In this document: positions 10,432 through 26,742 of the stretch, piece after piece
How the letters are laid out: the number at the start of each line of letters is the position of its first letter
How positions within the stretch are numbered: position 1 is the stretch's first letter
From: Ruania suaedae
GTDB taxonomy: Bacteria; Actinomycetota; Actinomycetes; Actinomycetales; Beutenbergiaceae
Assembly: GCF_021049265.1 (NCBI RefSeq)
Contig: NZ_CP088018.1
Coordinates: forward strand, 2,852,001 to 2,916,000
Direction: 5' to 3'
DNA length: 64,000 nt
Made by a program: the position numbers and the translations under genes
The notes under the pieces: generated by a model
The model's input: the letters and a program-made list of their open reading frames with translations, nothing else
Databases searched by the model: none
What the model was told of the DNA's origin: nothing

Positions 10432-10695
10432 GGCGTCGTCTGACTCTCTCTCTTCGTACCGCAACTGACCGACCCCCGCGCTCGGGCGTGTCGCACTTTC
10501 CGACACATCCCTCCCGCGAGCACCCATACCGGGGCGCCGGTCGGAAGATGACTTGTGTGGTTCTCCGCCTCGCCACGTGGGCCAGTCGGGATCGAACCGA
10601 ACAGGATGGCTGCTCATTCGCAAAGCCGGTGCTGATCGCATTTCATGCCGGCACTGGGCCGGCCTGCACGCGTCCACACCTCTGCACGAGGCAAC
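10432..10695 (-). other. S10-operon leader (no gene)
   Basis: About 264 transcribed but untranslated bases lie between the predicted start site near 10695 and rpsJ. It contains the element at 10473-10494. The open frame that crosses it does not encode a recognisable protein. S10 leaders in other bacteria host L4 autoregulation, but I cannot identify an L4-binding structure here by eye. Confidence 0.5.
10473..10494 (-). promoter_or_regulatory. Conserved leader element shared with rpsL
   Basis: The minus strand reads GCGACACGCCCGAGCGCGGG followed by GG, ending 42 bases before the rpsJ ATG. The same 22 bases with a single change occur 95 bases before rpsL. The core CCCG-N4-CGGG can fold into a small hairpin. 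Because two separately promoted translation operons share it, a common post-initiation control site is likely. Its mechanism is unknown to me. Confidence 0.55.
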
Positions 10696-10701
10696 CTGAC
10701 T

Positions 10702-10731
10702 ATTCTGCCACACGGAGGACTCAGAACCCAA
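10702..10731 (-). promoter_or_regulatory. Predicted promoter of the S10 operon
   Basis: On the minus strand a -35-like TTGGGT (10731-10726) and a -10-like CAGAAT (10707-10702) are separated by 18 bases. The expected start site is near 10695. It lies just beyond the tuf terminator hairpins, as expected if S10 has its own promoter. Confidence 0.5.
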
Positions 10732-10776
10732 GTCCGCGCCTGGTGGCCTGGCCCACAGCTCCCGCGATGGGCAGGA

Positions 10777-10830
10777 GAGGGGCCCGCCGGCTGAGCCGAC
10801 GGGCCCCTCGATGCCGGGATCAGTCCCGGC
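10777..10830 (-). terminator. Tandem hairpins downstream of tuf
   Basis: Two hairpins follow the tuf stop. The first is a perfect 7-bp stem GCCGGGA/TCCCGGC with a TCAG loop (10813-10830). The second is a 10-bp stem GAGGGGCCCG/CGGGCCCCTC at 10777-10809 with additional inner pairing. There is no T tract. Their position between tuf and the S10 promoter makes terminator function likely. Confidence 0.75.
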
Positions 10831-10836
10831 GGGTGA

Positions 10837-12027
10837 TCACTTGAGGATCTTGGTCACACGACCTGAGCCGACGGTCCGGCCACCCTCGCGGATGGCGAAG
10901 CCGAGGCCCTCCTCCATGGCGATCGGCTGGATCAGCTCGACCGTCATCTCGGTGTTGTCGCCCGGCATGACCATCTCGGTGCCCTCGGGCAGCTCGATGA
11001 CGCCGGTGACGTCGGTGGTGCGGAAGTAGAACTGCGGACGGTAGTTCGAGTAGAACGGGTTGTGACGACCGCCCTCGTCCTTGGCCAGGATGTAGACCTG
11101 AGCCTCGAAGTTGGTGTGCGGCGTGATCGAACCCGGCTTGGCCACGACCTGGCCACGCTCGACGTCCTCGCGCTTGGTACCGCGCAGCAGCAGCCCGACG
11201 TTCTCGCCGGCATCGGCGGTGTCGAGAAGCTTGCGGAACATCTCGATGCCGGTGACGGTGGTCTTCTGCGCGTCACGGATACCGAGGATCTCCACCTCCT
11301 CGTTCACCTTGAGCTGGCCACGCTCCACACGGCCGGTGACGACAGTGCCGCGCCCGGTGATCGTGAAGACGTCCTCGACAGGCATGAGGAAGGGCTTGTC
11401 GATGTCGCGCACCGGGTCCGGCACGTTCTCGTCGACGGCCTCCATGAGCTCCTCGACGGACTTGACCCACTCCGGGTCGCCCTCGAGCGCCTTCAGCGCG
11501 GAGACGCGCACGACCGGCAGGTCGTCACCCGGGAACTCCTGGCTGGAGAGGAGCTCACGGACCTCCATCTCGACGAGCTCGAGGATCTCCTCGTCGTCGA
11601 CCATGTCGGACTTGTTGAGTGCGACCAGCAGGTACGGCACGCCGACCTGACGGGCGAGCAGCACGTGCTCACGCGTCTGGGCCATCGGGCCGTCGGTGGC
11701 GGCGACGACGAGGATCGCCCCGTCCATCTGGGCCGCACCGGTGATCATGTTCTTGATGTAGTCAGCGTGACCGGGAGCGTCGACGTGCGCGTAGTGGCGC
11801 TTGTCGGTCTGGTACTCCTGGTGGGAGACATTGATCGTGATCCCGCGCTGCTTCTCCTCCGGCGCGTTGTCGATCATGTCGAACGCGGCCGCCGTGTTGA
11901 CGTCCGGGTACTTGTCCGCCAGCACCTTCGAGATGGCCGCGGTCAGCGTCGTCTTACCGTGGTCGACGTGACCGATCGTGCCGATGTTGACGTGCGGCTT
12001 GGTCCGCTCGAACTTGGCCTTCGCCAC
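10837..12027 (-). CDS. tuf: Elongation factor Tu
   Basis: The GTPase that delivers aminoacyl-tRNA to the ribosome. The protein is 396 aa, the usual length. G1 GHVDHGKT is at 19-26, the switch region RGITINVSH near 61, G3 DAPGH at 83-87 and G4 NKSD at 138-141. The C-terminal beta-barrel domains end in GRVTKILK. The start is GTG 12027 with AGGAGG upstream. It is the last gene of the str operon, 109 bases after fusA. Confidence 0.98.
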   Translation of the reverse strand: MAKAKFERTKPHVNIGTIGHVDHGKTTLTAAISKVLADKYPDVNTAAAFDMIDNAPEEKQRGITINVSHQEYQTDKRHYAHVDAPGHADYIKNMITGAAQMDGAILVVAATDGPMAQTREHVLLARQVGVPYLLVALNKSDMVDDEEILELVEMEVRELLSSQEFPGDDLPVVRVSALKALEGDPEWVKSVEELMEAVDENVPDPVRDIDKPFLMPVEDVFTITGRGTVVTGRVERGQLKVNEEVEILGIRDAQKTTVTGIEMFRKLLDTADAGENVGLLLRGTKREDVERGQVVAKPGSITPHTNFEAQVYILAKDEGGRHNPFYSNYRPQFYFRTTDVTGVIELPEGTEMVMPGDNTEMTVELIQPIAMEEGLGFAIREGGRTVGSGRVTKILK

Positions 12028-12136
12028 TGGTGTTCCTCCTGGAACTCGGGTAGTTGTACGCAGCGTGGGGGTTCCCAGAGCTGGTGCGTCCTACGGGTCG
12101 GGTTGTGATGGGTGATGCGGGTTCGACCTGTGGGAC

Positions 12137-14251
12137 TTACTCGCCCCGGGTCTTCTTGATGATCTCCTCGGAGACGTTCCGAGGCACTTCGGCGTAGTTG
12201 CTGAACTGCATCGAGTACACCGCGCGACCCTGGGTCCGGGACCGCAGGTCGCCGATGTATCCGAACATCTCGGACAACGGCACCAAGGCGCGAACCACCT
12301 TAACGCCACTGGCGTCCTCCATCGACTGGATCTGCCCACGCCGGGAGTTCAGATCGCCGATCACGTCGCCCATGTACTCCTCGGGCGTACGCACCTCGAC
12401 GTCCATGACCGGCTCGAGCAGCACCGGGTCGGCGCGCTTGACGCCTTCCTTGAATGCCATCGAACCGGCGATCTTGAATGCCATCTCCGAGGAGTCGACG
12501 TCGTGATAGGCGCCGTCGAGGAGGATGGCCTTGACGCCGACCACCGGGTAGCCGGCGAGGATGCCGGTGCCCATGGCGTCCTGGACGCCGTGGTCGACGC
12601 TCGGGATGTACTCACGCGGGATCCGGCCACCGGTGACCTTGTTCTCGAACTCGTACATCTCGCCCTCGGCGGACTCGAGCGGTTCGAACGTGATCTGGAC
12701 CTTCGCGAACTGGCCCGAGCCACCCGTCTGCTTCTTGTGGGTGTAGTCGAACTTCTCGACGCTGCGCCGGATCGTCTCGCGGTAGGCCACCTGCGGCTTG
12801 CCGACGTTGGCCTCGACCTTGAACTCCCGCTTCATGCGGTCGACCAGGATGTCGAGGTGGAGCTCGCCCATCCCGCCGATCTCGGTCTGGCCGGTCTCCT
12901 CGTTCAGGTTGACCGTGAAGGTGGGGTCCTCGGCGGAGAGCTTCTGGATCGCCGTCGAGAGCTTGTCCTGGTCGCCCTTGGTCTTGGGCTCGATGGCCAC
13001 GAAGATCACCGGCTCCGGGAACGACATCGACTCCAGGATCACCGGGGCGTCCTGCGCGGTGAGCGTGTCCCCGGTGGTGGTGTCCTTGAGGCCGATGACC
13101 GCGTAGATGTGCCCGGCGTGGAGCTCCTCGACCGGGTTCTCCTTGTTCGCGTGCATCTGGAACAGCTTGCCGACGCGCTCCTTCTTCCCCTTCGTGGAGT
13201 TGAGGACCTGCGTGCCGGGCGTGCACGTCCCGGAGTAGACGCGGATGAAGGTCAGCTGGCCGAAGAACGGGTGGGCCGCGACCTTGAAGGCGAGCGCGGA
13301 GAACGGCTCGTCCTCGGAGGGCTTGCGGATCAGCTCCGTCTCCTCGTCGTTCGGGGCGTGCCCGATCATCGGGGGGACGTCCACCGGCGAGGGCAGGTAG
13401 GAGATGACCGCGTCCAGCATCGGCTGCACACCACGGTTCTTGAACGCCGAGCCGCAGAAGACCGGGTAGGCCTGCGAGGTGATCGTCATCTCGCGGATGC
13501 CGGCCATCAGCTCCTCGTTGGTGATCTCCTCACCCTCGAGGTACTTCTCCGTGAGCGCCTCGGAGGACTCGGCGACCTGCTCGATGAGCTTGGTGCGGTA
13601 CTCCTCGGCCTTCTCCTGGAGGTCCTCGGGGATCTCCTGCGTCTCGTAGGCGGCGCCCATGGTCACATCACCCTTGGCGTCACCGGGCCAGACCAGCGCC
13701 TTCATCCAGATCAGGTCGACGACACCGACGAAGTCGCTCTCGGAGCCGATCGGCAGCTGCATGACCAGCGGGGTCGCGCCGAGGCGGCTGACGATGGTGT
13801 CGACCGTGTAGTAGAAGTCGGCACCCAGCTTGTCCATCTTGTTGACGAAGCAGATGCGCGGGACGTCGTACTTGTCCGCCTGACGCCACACCGTCTCCGA
13901 CTGGGGCTCGACGCCCTCCTTGCCATCGAACACGGCGACCGCGCCGTCGAGGACGCGCAGCGAGCGCTCCACCTCGACGGTGAAGTCCACGTGGCCGGGG
14001 GTGTCGATGATGTTGATCTGGTTCTCGTTCCAGAAGCAGGTCACCGCGGCTGAGGTGATCGTGATGCCGCGTTCCTTCTCCTGGTCCATCCAGTCGGTCG
14101 TCGACGCACCGTCGTGGGTCTCACCGATCTTGTAGTTGACCCCGGTGTAGAACAGGATCCGCTCGGTGGTGGTGGTCTTGCCGGCATCGATGTGCGCCAT
14201 GATGCCGATGTTGCGGACCTTCTTCAGGTCGGTCAGCACGTCCTGTGCCAC
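12137..14251 (-). CDS. fusA: Elongation factor G
   Basis: The translocase GTPase. The protein is 704 aa. G1 AHIDAGKT is at 19-26, followed by the switch [13 protein letters not shown]3 DTPGHVDF and G4 NKMD. Domain IV contains [20 protein letters not shown] and the tip [12 protein letters not shown]. Domain V ends [18 protein letters not shown]. The start is GTG 14251 with an AGAAGAGAG ribosome-binding region. It lies between rpsG and tuf. Confidence 0.98.
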   Translation of the reverse strand: MAQDVLTDLKKVRNIGIMAHIDAGKTTTTERILFYTGVNYKIGETHDGASTTDWMDQEKERGITITSAAVTCFWNENQINIIDTPGHVDFTVEVERSLRVLDGAVAVFDGKEGVEPQSETVWRQADKYDVPRICFVNKMDKLGADFYYTVDTIVSRLGATPLVMQLPIGSESDFVGVVDLIWMKALVWPGDAKGDVTMGAAYETQEIPEDLQEKAEEYRTKLIEQVAESSEALTEKYLEGEEITNEELMAGIREMTITSQAYPVFCGSAFKNRGVQPMLDAVISYLPSPVDVPPMIGHAPNDEETELIRKPSEDEPFSALAFKVAAHPFFGQLTFIRVYSGTCTPGTQVLNSTKGKKERVGKLFQMHANKENPVEELHAGHIYAVIGLKDTTTGDTLTAQDAPVILESMSFPEPVIFVAIEPKTKGDQDKLSTAIQKLSAEDPTFTVNLNEETGQTEIGGMGELHLDILVDRMKREFKVEANVGKPQVAYRETIRRSVEKFDYTHKKQTGGSGQFAKVQITFEPLESAEGEMYEFENKVTGGRIPREYIPSVDHGVQDAMGTGILAGYPVVGVKAILLDGAYHDVDSSEMAFKIAGSMAFKEGVKRADPVLLEPVMDVEVRTPEEYMGDVIGDLNSRRGQIQSMEDASGVKVVRALVPLSEMFGYIGDLRSRTQGRAVYSMQFSNYAEVPRNVSEEIIKKTRGE

Positions 14252-14330
14252 AGTTGCTCTCTTCTCGTCGGTGCGAGCGCGGTCAAGCGGTCAGCCGAGG
14301 GCGCACGGTCGTGACCGTGCGCCGCAGGGC

Positions 14331-14801
14331 TCACCAGCGGTAGTGCGCGAACGCCTTGTTGGACTCAGCCATCTTGTGCGTGTCCTCGCGACGCTTCACA
14401 GCGGCGCCGAGACCGTTGGACGCGTCCAGGATCTCGTTCATCAGGCGTTCGGTCATCGTCTTCTCGCGACGGGCGCGGGCGTAGTCGACGAGCCAGCGCA
14501 GCGCGAGCGTGGTCTGGCGGGAGGTACGGACCTCGACGGGCACCTGGTAGGTGGCACCACCCACACGCCGCGAGCGGACCTCGAGCGAGGGGCGGACGTT
14601 GTCCAGCGCCCGCTTGAGCACCACGGTCGGCTCGGTCTGGGTCTTCTCCCGCACGCCTTCGAGGGCGCCGTAGACGATGCGCTCGGCGGTGGACTTCTTG
14701 CCGTCCAGGAGCACGCGGTTGACGAGCTGGGTGACGGTGGTCGACCCGTGGACGGGGTCGACGGCGAGCGGCCGCTTCGGGGCCGGGCCCTTACGAGGCA
14801 T
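14331..14801 (-). CDS. rpsG: 30S ribosomal protein uS7
   Basis: A primary binder of the 16S 3' domain and, in enteric bacteria, the str-operon repressor. The protein is 156 aa. It begins [20 protein letters not shown], with [16 protein letters not shown] and [18 protein letters not shown]. The frame is open upstream, but ATG 14801 shares one base with the rpsL stop (TAATG), indicating coupled translation. The 79-base gap to fusA is large enough for a regulatory structure, which I did not identify. Confidence 0.97.
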   Translation of the reverse strand: MPRKGPAPKRPLAVDPVHGSTTVTQLVNRVLLDGKKSTAERIVYGALEGVREKTQTEPTVVLKRALDNVRPSLEVRSRRVGGATYQVPVEVRTSRQTTLALRWLVDYARARREKTMTERLMNEILDASNGLGAAVKRREDTHKMAESNKAFAHYRW

Positions 14802-15175
14802 TACTTCTTCTCCTTCTTCGCGCCGTAGCGGCTCCGGGCCTGCTGGCGGCCGCGGACACCCTGGGTGTCGAGGGCGCCACGAACGATCTTGTAACGCACG
14901 CCGGGCAGGTCCTTCACACGACCGCCGCGGACCAGCACGATGGAGTGCTCCTGCAGGTTGTGGCCGACGCCCGGGATGTAGGCGGTGACCTCGATCCCGC
15001 TGGAGAGCTTCACACGTGCCACCTTGCGCAGAGCCGAGTTCGGCTTCTTCGGGGTGGTCGTGTACACGCGGGTGCACACACCACGGCGCTGCGGGCTTCC
15101 CTTGAGGGCCGGCGTGGCGTTCTTGCCGGCCTTGGCGCTGCGACCCTTACGGACCAGCTGCTGAATGGTGGGCAC
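14801..15175 (-). CDS. rpsL: 30S ribosomal protein uS12
   Basis: A decoding-centre protein. The protein is 124 aa starting [17 protein letters not shown] from GTG 15175. The two loops that mutate to streptomycin resistance are wild type: [13 protein letters not shown] with Lys43, and [12 protein letters not shown] with Lys88. The conserved aspartate next to Lys88 is present. It is the first gene of the str operon. The frame extends upstream, but nothing before the GTG resembles uS12. Confidence 0.97.
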   Translation of the reverse strand: MPTIQQLVRKGRSAKAGKNATPALKGSPQRRGVCTRVYTTTPKKPNSALRKVARVKLSSGIEVTAYIPGVGHNLQEHSIVLVRGGRVKDLPGVRYKIVRGALDTQGVRGRQQARSRYGAKKEKK

Positions 15176-15452
15176 TACATCTCCGTCTCGAACGTTGCTG
15201 ACTGCTCTGGTGATCGCCGGTGCGACCTCGGCGACCCGGCGGGGTGCCGGATGAACCACCCCGGGAAGGCCCCCGCGTTCGGGCGTGTCGCTCCTGTCAT
15301 GTCCACGGCACGACCCGGCCACATCTGATCTCGGGGGTCGTGCTCGCGTCCACGGAAAGGTGATCCACAGCGCCCTCGACGTCCCGGTCCCCTTCGCAGG
15401 AGCCGCGAGACCGCCGGAGCGCGCACGCGAGGGCCCGCCAGAGCGGGCACTG
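15176..15452 (-). other. str-operon leader (no gene)
   Basis: About 277 bases separate the predicted start site from rpsL. Close to its 5' end is a perfect 6-bp hairpin GCCCGC-CAGA-GCGGGC at 15433-15448. The element shared with the rpsJ leader is at 15270-15291. No protein-coding content is apparent. Confidence 0.5.
15270..15291 (-). promoter_or_regulatory. Conserved leader element shared with rpsJ
   Basis: The minus strand reads GCGACACGCCCGAACGCGGG followed by GG, differing from the rpsJ copy at one position (the loop base of CCCG-N4-CGGG). The distance to the start codon differs (95 against 42 bases), which argues against it being a ribosome-binding feature. Confidence 0.55.
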
Positions 15453-15458
15453 CCGACC

Positions 15459-15488
15459 AGAGTACTCCGAGCGCAGCAAAAGCGTCAA
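15459..15488 (-). promoter_or_regulatory. Predicted promoter of the str operon
   Basis: The minus strand has TTGACG (15488-15483), 18 bases, then TACTCT (15464-15459), a good match to a housekeeping promoter. The start site would be near 15452. It follows the upstream P-loop kinase gene by about 50 bases, so the str operon need not depend on read-through. Confidence 0.65.
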
Positions 15489-15540
15489 AGCCTCGGGGCC
15501 CGGATGTGGTACGGAACACGGGATGAGAGCCCTGGGAGTG

Positions 15541-16092
15541 CTATGCCAGCTCCTCGAGCAGCCCGACGGCGTCCGCCGGGCGGCGCAGCAGCAGCACCGG
15601 AGGTGCGTCCGCAGCTGCGTGCCAGGCCCGCATCCGCTCGCGCTTGCGGCGCCAGGACCGGAAGTGCCATCGGATGATCGAGTGGCGCGGGGACAGTGCC
15701 CGCCCCAGGGTCTCCCGGTTGCCGTTGCACGTGAGCTCGCCGGTGCGGACCCGACGGGCGGTGCGGCGCAGCAGCCTCGCCAGCGACACCAGCCGGGGAT
15801 AGTCGAGCGCCACCACCACGTCCACGCGCTCGAGGGCGAGCGCGCACTGGCGCCCGTACACGGAGTCGAACACGTAGCGGTCGGCCTCGAGGCGGGGAAC
15901 GATCCGCCGGTCCAGCTCCTCGGGCGCGACCTGTCCCCATCCGGGGTCCCAGCCGAGCTCGTCGACGAGCGTCAGCGGCAGGTCGAGACGCTCGGCGAGG
16001 GCAGCCGCGAGGGTGGACTTGCCCGAGCCGGTCGTTCCGTAGCAGAGCACCCGCCGCGCCGTGCGCACATCCTGCGCCGTCCCCTGACTCAC
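15541..16092 (-). CDS. P-loop nucleoside-kinase-like ATPase (adenylate kinase/FlaR type)
   Basis: A 183-aa soluble P-loop protein. The Walker A motif GTTGSGKST is at about residues 19-27. An arginine-rich lid region LRRTARRVRTGELTCNGNRE, including the family's NGNRE motif, lies in the second half. This pattern is found in the group annotated as AAA or topology-modulation (FlaR-like) proteins and related to adenylate kinases; the true substrate is unknown. The start is uncertain: an ATG at 16161 would lie inside the rpoC terminator hairpin, so I chose GTG 16092, and GTG 16068 is an alternative. It lies alone between rpoC and the str operon on the same strand. Confidence 0.75.
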   Translation of the reverse strand: MSQGTAQDVRTARRVLCYGTTGSGKSTLAAALAERLDLPLTLVDELGWDPGWGQVAPEELDRRIVPRLEADRYVFDSVYGRQCALALERVDVVVALDYPRLVSLARLLRRTARRVRTGELTCNGNRETLGRALSPRHSIIRWHFRSWRRKRERMRAWHAAADAPPVLLLRRPADAVGLLEELA

Positions 16093-16133
16093 AGTCGAGG
16101 ACTGTACCCGCCGGGCGGGGGCGGCCGGGCATG

Positions 16134-16172
16134 CCGATGGCCCGGCGCCCCCTGGGGGCACCGGACCATCGG
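16134..16172 (-). terminator. rpoC terminator hairpin
   Basis: The arms CCGATGGCCCGG (16134-16145) and CCGGACCATCGG (16161-16172) pair over 11 of 12 positions. They enclose a GCCCC/GGGGC inner stem. The hairpin starts 22 bases after the rpoC stop and has no T tract. Confidence 0.75.
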
Positions 16173-16194
16173 TGAGGACCTGCTCAGCCGCCGA

Positions 16195-20085
<3,891 letters not shown>

Positions 20086-20137
20086 TTTTCCTACTTCCTT
20101 CGGTGGATCACCGTGTGGAACCAATCAGGTCGAGGCC

Positions 20138-20177
20138 GCGTCCGGTGCGCGGGCCGAGGGGCCCTCGCACCGGACGC
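20138..20177 (-). other. Stable intercistronic hairpin between rpoB and rpoC
   Basis: A perfect 12-bp stem (GCGTCCGGTGCG at 20138-20149 with its complement at 20166-20177) is extended by an inner 5-bp stem GGGCC/GGCCC and a GAGG loop. It begins only five bases after the rpoB stop and 52 bases before the rpoC start. Since rpoC must be expressed with rpoB, partial attenuation, an RNA-processing site or 3'-end protection are more plausible than full termination. Confidence 0.7.
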
Positions 20178-20182
20178 GCCGC

Positions 20183-23701
<3,519 letters not shown>

Positions 23702-23851
23702 GAGGGGTCCTTCCCTACGAATTGTGTGCACACACGCTCACGCCCGCCCACGCGCACCGCTGTCAGGCCCCTCGTGCGATACCTGGCCGGGTGACCGGTT
23801 CGGCGACGTCCGAGGTGCTTGAGAGGTGGGCTGAGGCAGACGACAGCGCAA
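23702..23851 (-). other. rpoBC leader (no gene)
   Basis: About 150 bases separate the predicted transcription start from rpoB. The stretch contains no frame that looks like a gene. Together with the promoter and the rplL terminator it makes up the 330-base gap between rplL and rpoB. Confidence 0.5.
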
Positions 23852-23857
23852 AGCGAC

Positions 23858-23886
23858 AGCATACCCGCGCATGGGGGCACTGTCCA
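23858..23886 (-). promoter_or_regulatory. Predicted rpoBC promoter
   Basis: The minus strand has TGGACA (23886-23881), exactly 17 bases, then TATGCT (23863-23858). This is among the best sigma-70-type promoters in the window. It gives rpoBC transcription independent of rplJL, whose terminator lies just upstream. Confidence 0.7.
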
Positions 23887-23918
23887 GTCTCGGTCAGAAC
23901 GGGGCCGAGGTCCCGGAC

Positions 23919-23957
23919 GGCGAGAAGGCCCGCACCATCGGTGCGGGCCTCCTCGCC
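23919..23957 (-). terminator. rplL terminator hairpin
   Basis: Two 18-base arms (23919-23936 and 23940-23957) pair at 17 positions around a 3-base loop, with the core AGGCCCGCACC/GGTGCGGGCCT. It separates the rplJL unit from the rpoBC promoter. No T tract follows. Confidence 0.75.
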
Positions 23958-24031
23958 TGTGGCATGTCAGCCACGCGATCGGCGGGTGGGCCGGGGATCC
24001 GGACAGTGCCGGTACCGGCCACCCGCGCGGA

Positions 24032-24424
24032 TCACTTGAGGGTGACGGTGGCGCCGGCGCCCTCGAGCGCCTCCTTGGCCTTGTCCGCGGCCTCCTTGTC
24101 GACACCCTCCAGGACCGGCTTGGGGGCGCCGTCGACGAGGTCCTTGGCCTCCTTCAGCCCAAGGCTGGTGAGACCACGCACCTCCTTGATGACCTGGATC
24201 TTCTTGTCGCCGACGCTCTCGAGGACGACGTCGAACTCGGTCTGCTCCTCCTCGGCAGCGGCCTCGCCGCCGCCGGCGGGGGCGCCACCGGCCACGGCCA
24301 CGGCGGCCGGGGCAGCGGCGGTGACCTCGAAGGTCTCCTCGAACTGCTTCACGAACTCAGAGAGCTCGATGAGGGTCAGTTCCTTGAAAGCGTCGATGAG
24401 CTCGTCGGTGCTGAGCTTCGCCAT
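24032..24424 (-). CDS. rplL: 50S ribosomal protein bL12
   Basis: A stalk protein that recruits translation GTPases. The protein is 130 aa. The N-terminal dimerisation domain is [20 protein letters not shown], the flexible Ala/Gly/Pro hinge spans about 36-58, and the C-terminal factor-binding domain has [20 protein letters not shown]. It follows rplJ by 77 bases, as expected when the stalk needs more L12 than L10. Confidence 0.97.
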   Translation of the reverse strand: MAKLSTDELIDAFKELTLIELSEFVKQFEETFEVTAAAPAAVAVAGGAPAGGGEAAAEEEQTEFDVVLESVGDKKIQVIKEVRGLTSLGLKEAKDLVDGAPKPVLEGVDKEAADKAKEALEGAGATVTLK

Positions 24425-24501
24425 GATCGGCGTTCCTTCCTGTTGTGCCTGCTTGCGCGAGACGCGAGAAGCAGCGTTGGGTGGTGGTGTGAGACCAGCC
24501 G

Positions 24502-25029
24502 TCAGGCTGCGGTCTCGTTCGCCTGCTTCTCACGCAGGGCTTCGATGGTGCGCACTGCCTTGGAGGAGGGCGCGTTGAAGAGGAACGCCGCCTGGTGCAG
24601 CTTCGCCTTCATGGCGCCCGCAGCCTTGGCCAGGAGCACCTCGCGGGACTCGAGGTCCGCGAGCTTGGTCATGTCCTCGGCGCTCAGGGCGCGCCCGTCG
24701 AGGACACCACCCTTGACGACGAGGTTCGGGTTCGCCTTGGCGAAGTCACGCAGCCCTTTCGCCGCCTCGACCGGGTCGCCCTCGACGAAGGCGATGGCGG
24801 TCGGTCCGGAGAGCTGGCCGTCGAACGCGTCGACGCCGGCCTCCTTGGCGGCAATGTTGGTGAGCGTGTTCTTCACCACGGCGTAGCTGGTGGTACTGCC
24901 GAGCGCCGTGCGCAGCTCCTGGAGCTGAGCGACGGTGAGCCCGCGGTACTCGGTGAGCACCGCCGCCGAGGACTGGCGGAACTTCTCCGTCAGCTCGGCG
25001 ACTGCTGCCGCCTTGTCAGGCCGTGCCAT
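24502..25029 (-). CDS. rplJ: 50S ribosomal protein uL10
   Basis: The stalk base that binds 23S rRNA and the L12 dimers. The protein is 175 aa starting [20 protein letters not shown], with [16 protein letters not shown] and [13 protein letters not shown]. The C-terminal L12-binding helix is [29 protein letters not shown] lies upstream of ATG 25029. An L10-type leader precedes it. Confidence 0.97.
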   Translation of the reverse strand: MARPDKAAAVAELTEKFRQSSAAVLTEYRGLTVAQLQELRTALGSTTSYAVVKNTLTNIAAKEAGVDAFDGQLSGPTAIAFVEGDPVEAAKGLRDFAKANPNLVVKGGVLDGRALSAEDMTKLADLESREVLLAKAAGAMKAKLHQAAFLFNAPSSKAVRTIEALREKQANETAA

Positions 25030-25221
25030 GAGCCCTCCCTTCCGTGATGGTCCGCTGTCGTCCGCCGCACATGACGAAGGCCCCGCGCAGGATGCACGGG
25101 GCCTGAGCTTGCCACCACGCCCGGGGGCGCAGATCCAATCTGCAGAACACGTTCACCTGCGCTGGCTCCGCTGCTGCGGAATTCTCCCCGTCTGGTGACG
25201 GGCGACCGGCGGTCTGAGGCA
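25030..25221 (-). promoter_or_regulatory. rplJ leader with attenuator-like hairpin (L10 leader)
   Basis: This is an untranslated leader of about 190 bases. It contains a 10-bp stem (25079-25088 with 25094-25103, one G-U pair, AGGAT loop) 50 bases before rplJ. Upstream of it lie smaller inverted repeats, including GCAGAT/ATCTGC around 25130-25147. L10 leaders that bind the L10-L12 complex are widespread at this position. I assign it by position and structure and have not matched it to a covariance model. Confidence 0.6.
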
Positions 25222-25227
25222 ACGGCA

Positions 25228-25257
25228 AGCATAGCCACCCCAGGCCGGAGACTCCAA
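25228..25257 (-). promoter_or_regulatory. Predicted rplJL promoter
   Basis: The minus strand has TTGGAG (25257-25252), 18 bases, then TATGCT (25233-25228). The same -10 hexamer is used for rpoBC. The start site is near 25221. Confidence 0.65.
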
Positions 25258-25337
25258 ATCGGCCGGCCGTGACCCGCGCCACAGCGCAGGGTCCGGCGCA
25301 CCATCGCCAGGGAGTACATGGCCGGGCGGACAGCCGA

Positions 25338-25367
25338 GGGCCCGGCCTGCCGAGGCAGACCGGGCCC
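25338..25367 (-). terminator. rplA terminator hairpin
   Basis: The arms 25338-25351 and 25354-25367 pair over 8 bp (GGGCCCGG/CCGGGCCC), a mismatch, and a further 5 bp (CTGCC/GGCAG). The hairpin lies 22 bases beyond the rplA stop, with no T tract. The rest of the 359-base interval to rplJ holds the rplJ promoter and leader. Confidence 0.75.
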
Positions 25368-25388
25368 GTCGGGCTCAGGCGCGGCGTC

Positions 25389-26102
25389 TCAGACGGCGGC
25401 CTCGGTGAGGTTGCGGGTCTTGCTCGCGTCCAGCGGGATGCCCGGGCCCATCGTGGTGCTGAGCACGGCCTTGCTGATGTAGCGGCCCTTGGACGAGGAC
25501 GGCTTGAGGCGCATGACCTCCTCGAGCACGGACGCGTAGTTCTCGACCAGCTGGGTCTCGCTGAACGAGGCCTTGCCGACGATGAACTGCAGGTTGGCGT
25601 GCTTGTCGACGCGGAAGTCGACCTTGCCGCCCTTGATGTCGGTGACGGCCTTGGTCACGTCCATCGTCACGGTGCCGGTCTTCGGGTTCGGCATCAGGCC
25701 ACGAGGGCCGAGCACGCGGCCGAGACGGCCGACCTTGCCCATGAGGTCCGGCGTGGCGACCGCGGCGTCGAAGTCGGTGTAGCCCCCGGCGACCTTCTCG
25801 ATCAGCTCGTCGCCGCCGACCTCGTCCGCACCGGCCGCGATGGCCTGCTCGGCACGATCACCGGTGGCGAAGACGATGACGCGGGCTGTCTTGCCCGTGC
25901 CGTGGGGCAGGTTGACGGTGCCGCGCACCATCTGATCGGCCTTGCGGGGGTCGACGCCGAGCCGGAAGACGACCTCGACCGTCTCATCGAACTTCGAGCT
26001 CGCGGCCTTCTTGGCGAGCTGGATCGCCTCGAGCGGCGGGTAGAGCTCGTCGCGGTCGACCAGCTCGGCGGCCTTGCGGTAGGTCTTGCTGCGCGCAGTC
26101 AT
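25389..26102 (-). CDS. rplA: 50S ribosomal protein uL1
   Basis: Forms the L1 stalk at the E site and binds rRNA and its own mRNA in several bacteria. The protein is 237 aa. It begins [20 protein letters not shown] and contains the family motif [20 protein letters not shown] and [23 protein letters not shown] 26102 was chosen because the preceding 18 codons do not resemble uL1. Confidence 0.97.
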   Translation of the reverse strand: MTARSKTYRKAAELVDRDELYPPLEAIQLAKKAASSKFDETVEVVFRLGVDPRKADQMVRGTVNLPHGTGKTARVIVFATGDRAEQAIAAGADEVGGDELIEKVAGGYTDFDAAVATPDLMGKVGRLGRVLGPRGLMPNPKTGTVTMDVTKAVTDIKGGKVDFRVDKHANLQFIVGKASFSETQLVENYASVLEEVMRLKPSSSKGRYISKAVLSTTMGPGIPLDASKTRNLTEAAV

Positions 26103-26202
26103 CTGCTTCTCCTTCGTCTCAGCAGTCGTGGTACGGGCCCGCGCGGGCCCTCCCACTGGCCCGGTGGCGGGGTGCCACCGGGGTCGTTCGCGGTGCCCGA
26201 CC

Positions 26203-26634
26203 TCAGTCGGAGACCGTGATGCCCATCGAGCGGGCGGTCCCGGCGATGATCTTCGAGGCGGCCTCGAGATCGCGGGCGTTCAGGTCGGTCATCTTGGTCT
26301 CGGCGATCTCGCGGACCTGCGCCTGGCTGAGGGAGGCCACCTTGGCGGTGTGCGGGGTCGCGGACCCCTTGGCCACTCCCGCGGCCTTCTTGATCAGCTC
26401 GGCGGCCGGCGGCGTCTTGGTGATGAAGGTGAACGAACGGTCCTCGTAGACCGTGATCTCCACCGGGATCACGTTGCCGCGCTGGGACTCCGTCGCGGCG
26501 TTGTACGCCTTGCAGAACTCCATGATGTTGACGCCGTGCTGACCGAGCGCCGGACCGATCGGCGGAGCCGGGTTGGCAGCTCCGGCCTGGATCTGGAGCT
26601 TGATGAGGCCGGAGACCTTCTTCTTGGGGGGCAT
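26203..26634 (-). CDS. rplK: 50S ribosomal protein uL11
   Basis: Part of the GTPase-associated centre and the thiopeptide-binding site. The protein is 143 aa. The proline-bearing N-terminal domain reads [20 protein letters not shown] and the rRNA-binding C-terminal domain includes [20 protein letters not shown]. The start is ATG 26634. It lies 86 bases after nusG in an interval that contains a duplicated nusG end. Confidence 0.97.
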   Translation of the reverse strand: MPPKKKVSGLIKLQIQAGAANPAPPIGPALGQHGVNIMEFCKAYNAATESQRGNVIPVEITVYEDRSFTFITKTPPAAELIKKAAGVAKGSATPHTAKVASLSQAQVREIAETKMTDLNARDLEAASKIIAGTARSMGITVSD

Positions 26635-26698
26635 GCGCTTCTCTCTCTCGTGATGGGCCGACGCCGTGGGCGATGACCCGGTTGCAGGATGGTGCGGA

Positions 26699-26742
26699 TC
26701 AGATCTTGGCGACCTGGTTGTCAGATCTTGGCGACCTGGTTG
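26699..26742. repeat. Perfect 22-bp tandem duplication at the nusG 3' end
   Basis: Bases 26699-26720 and 26721-26742 are identical. On the minus strand each copy reads CAACCAGGTCGCCAAGATCT then GA, which encodes NQVAKI and the stop. The upstream copy is the real nusG end. The second lies after the stop codon, out of frame with it, and is harmless to the protein. Confidence 0.95.

Noticed and set aside
15176-15540. A possible small gene in the frames open upstream of rpsL and rpsJ
   Set aside because: The short shared peptide (DTPERGG) comes from the conserved DNA element and is in different frames relative to the two genes, so it reflects nucleotide and not protein conservation.
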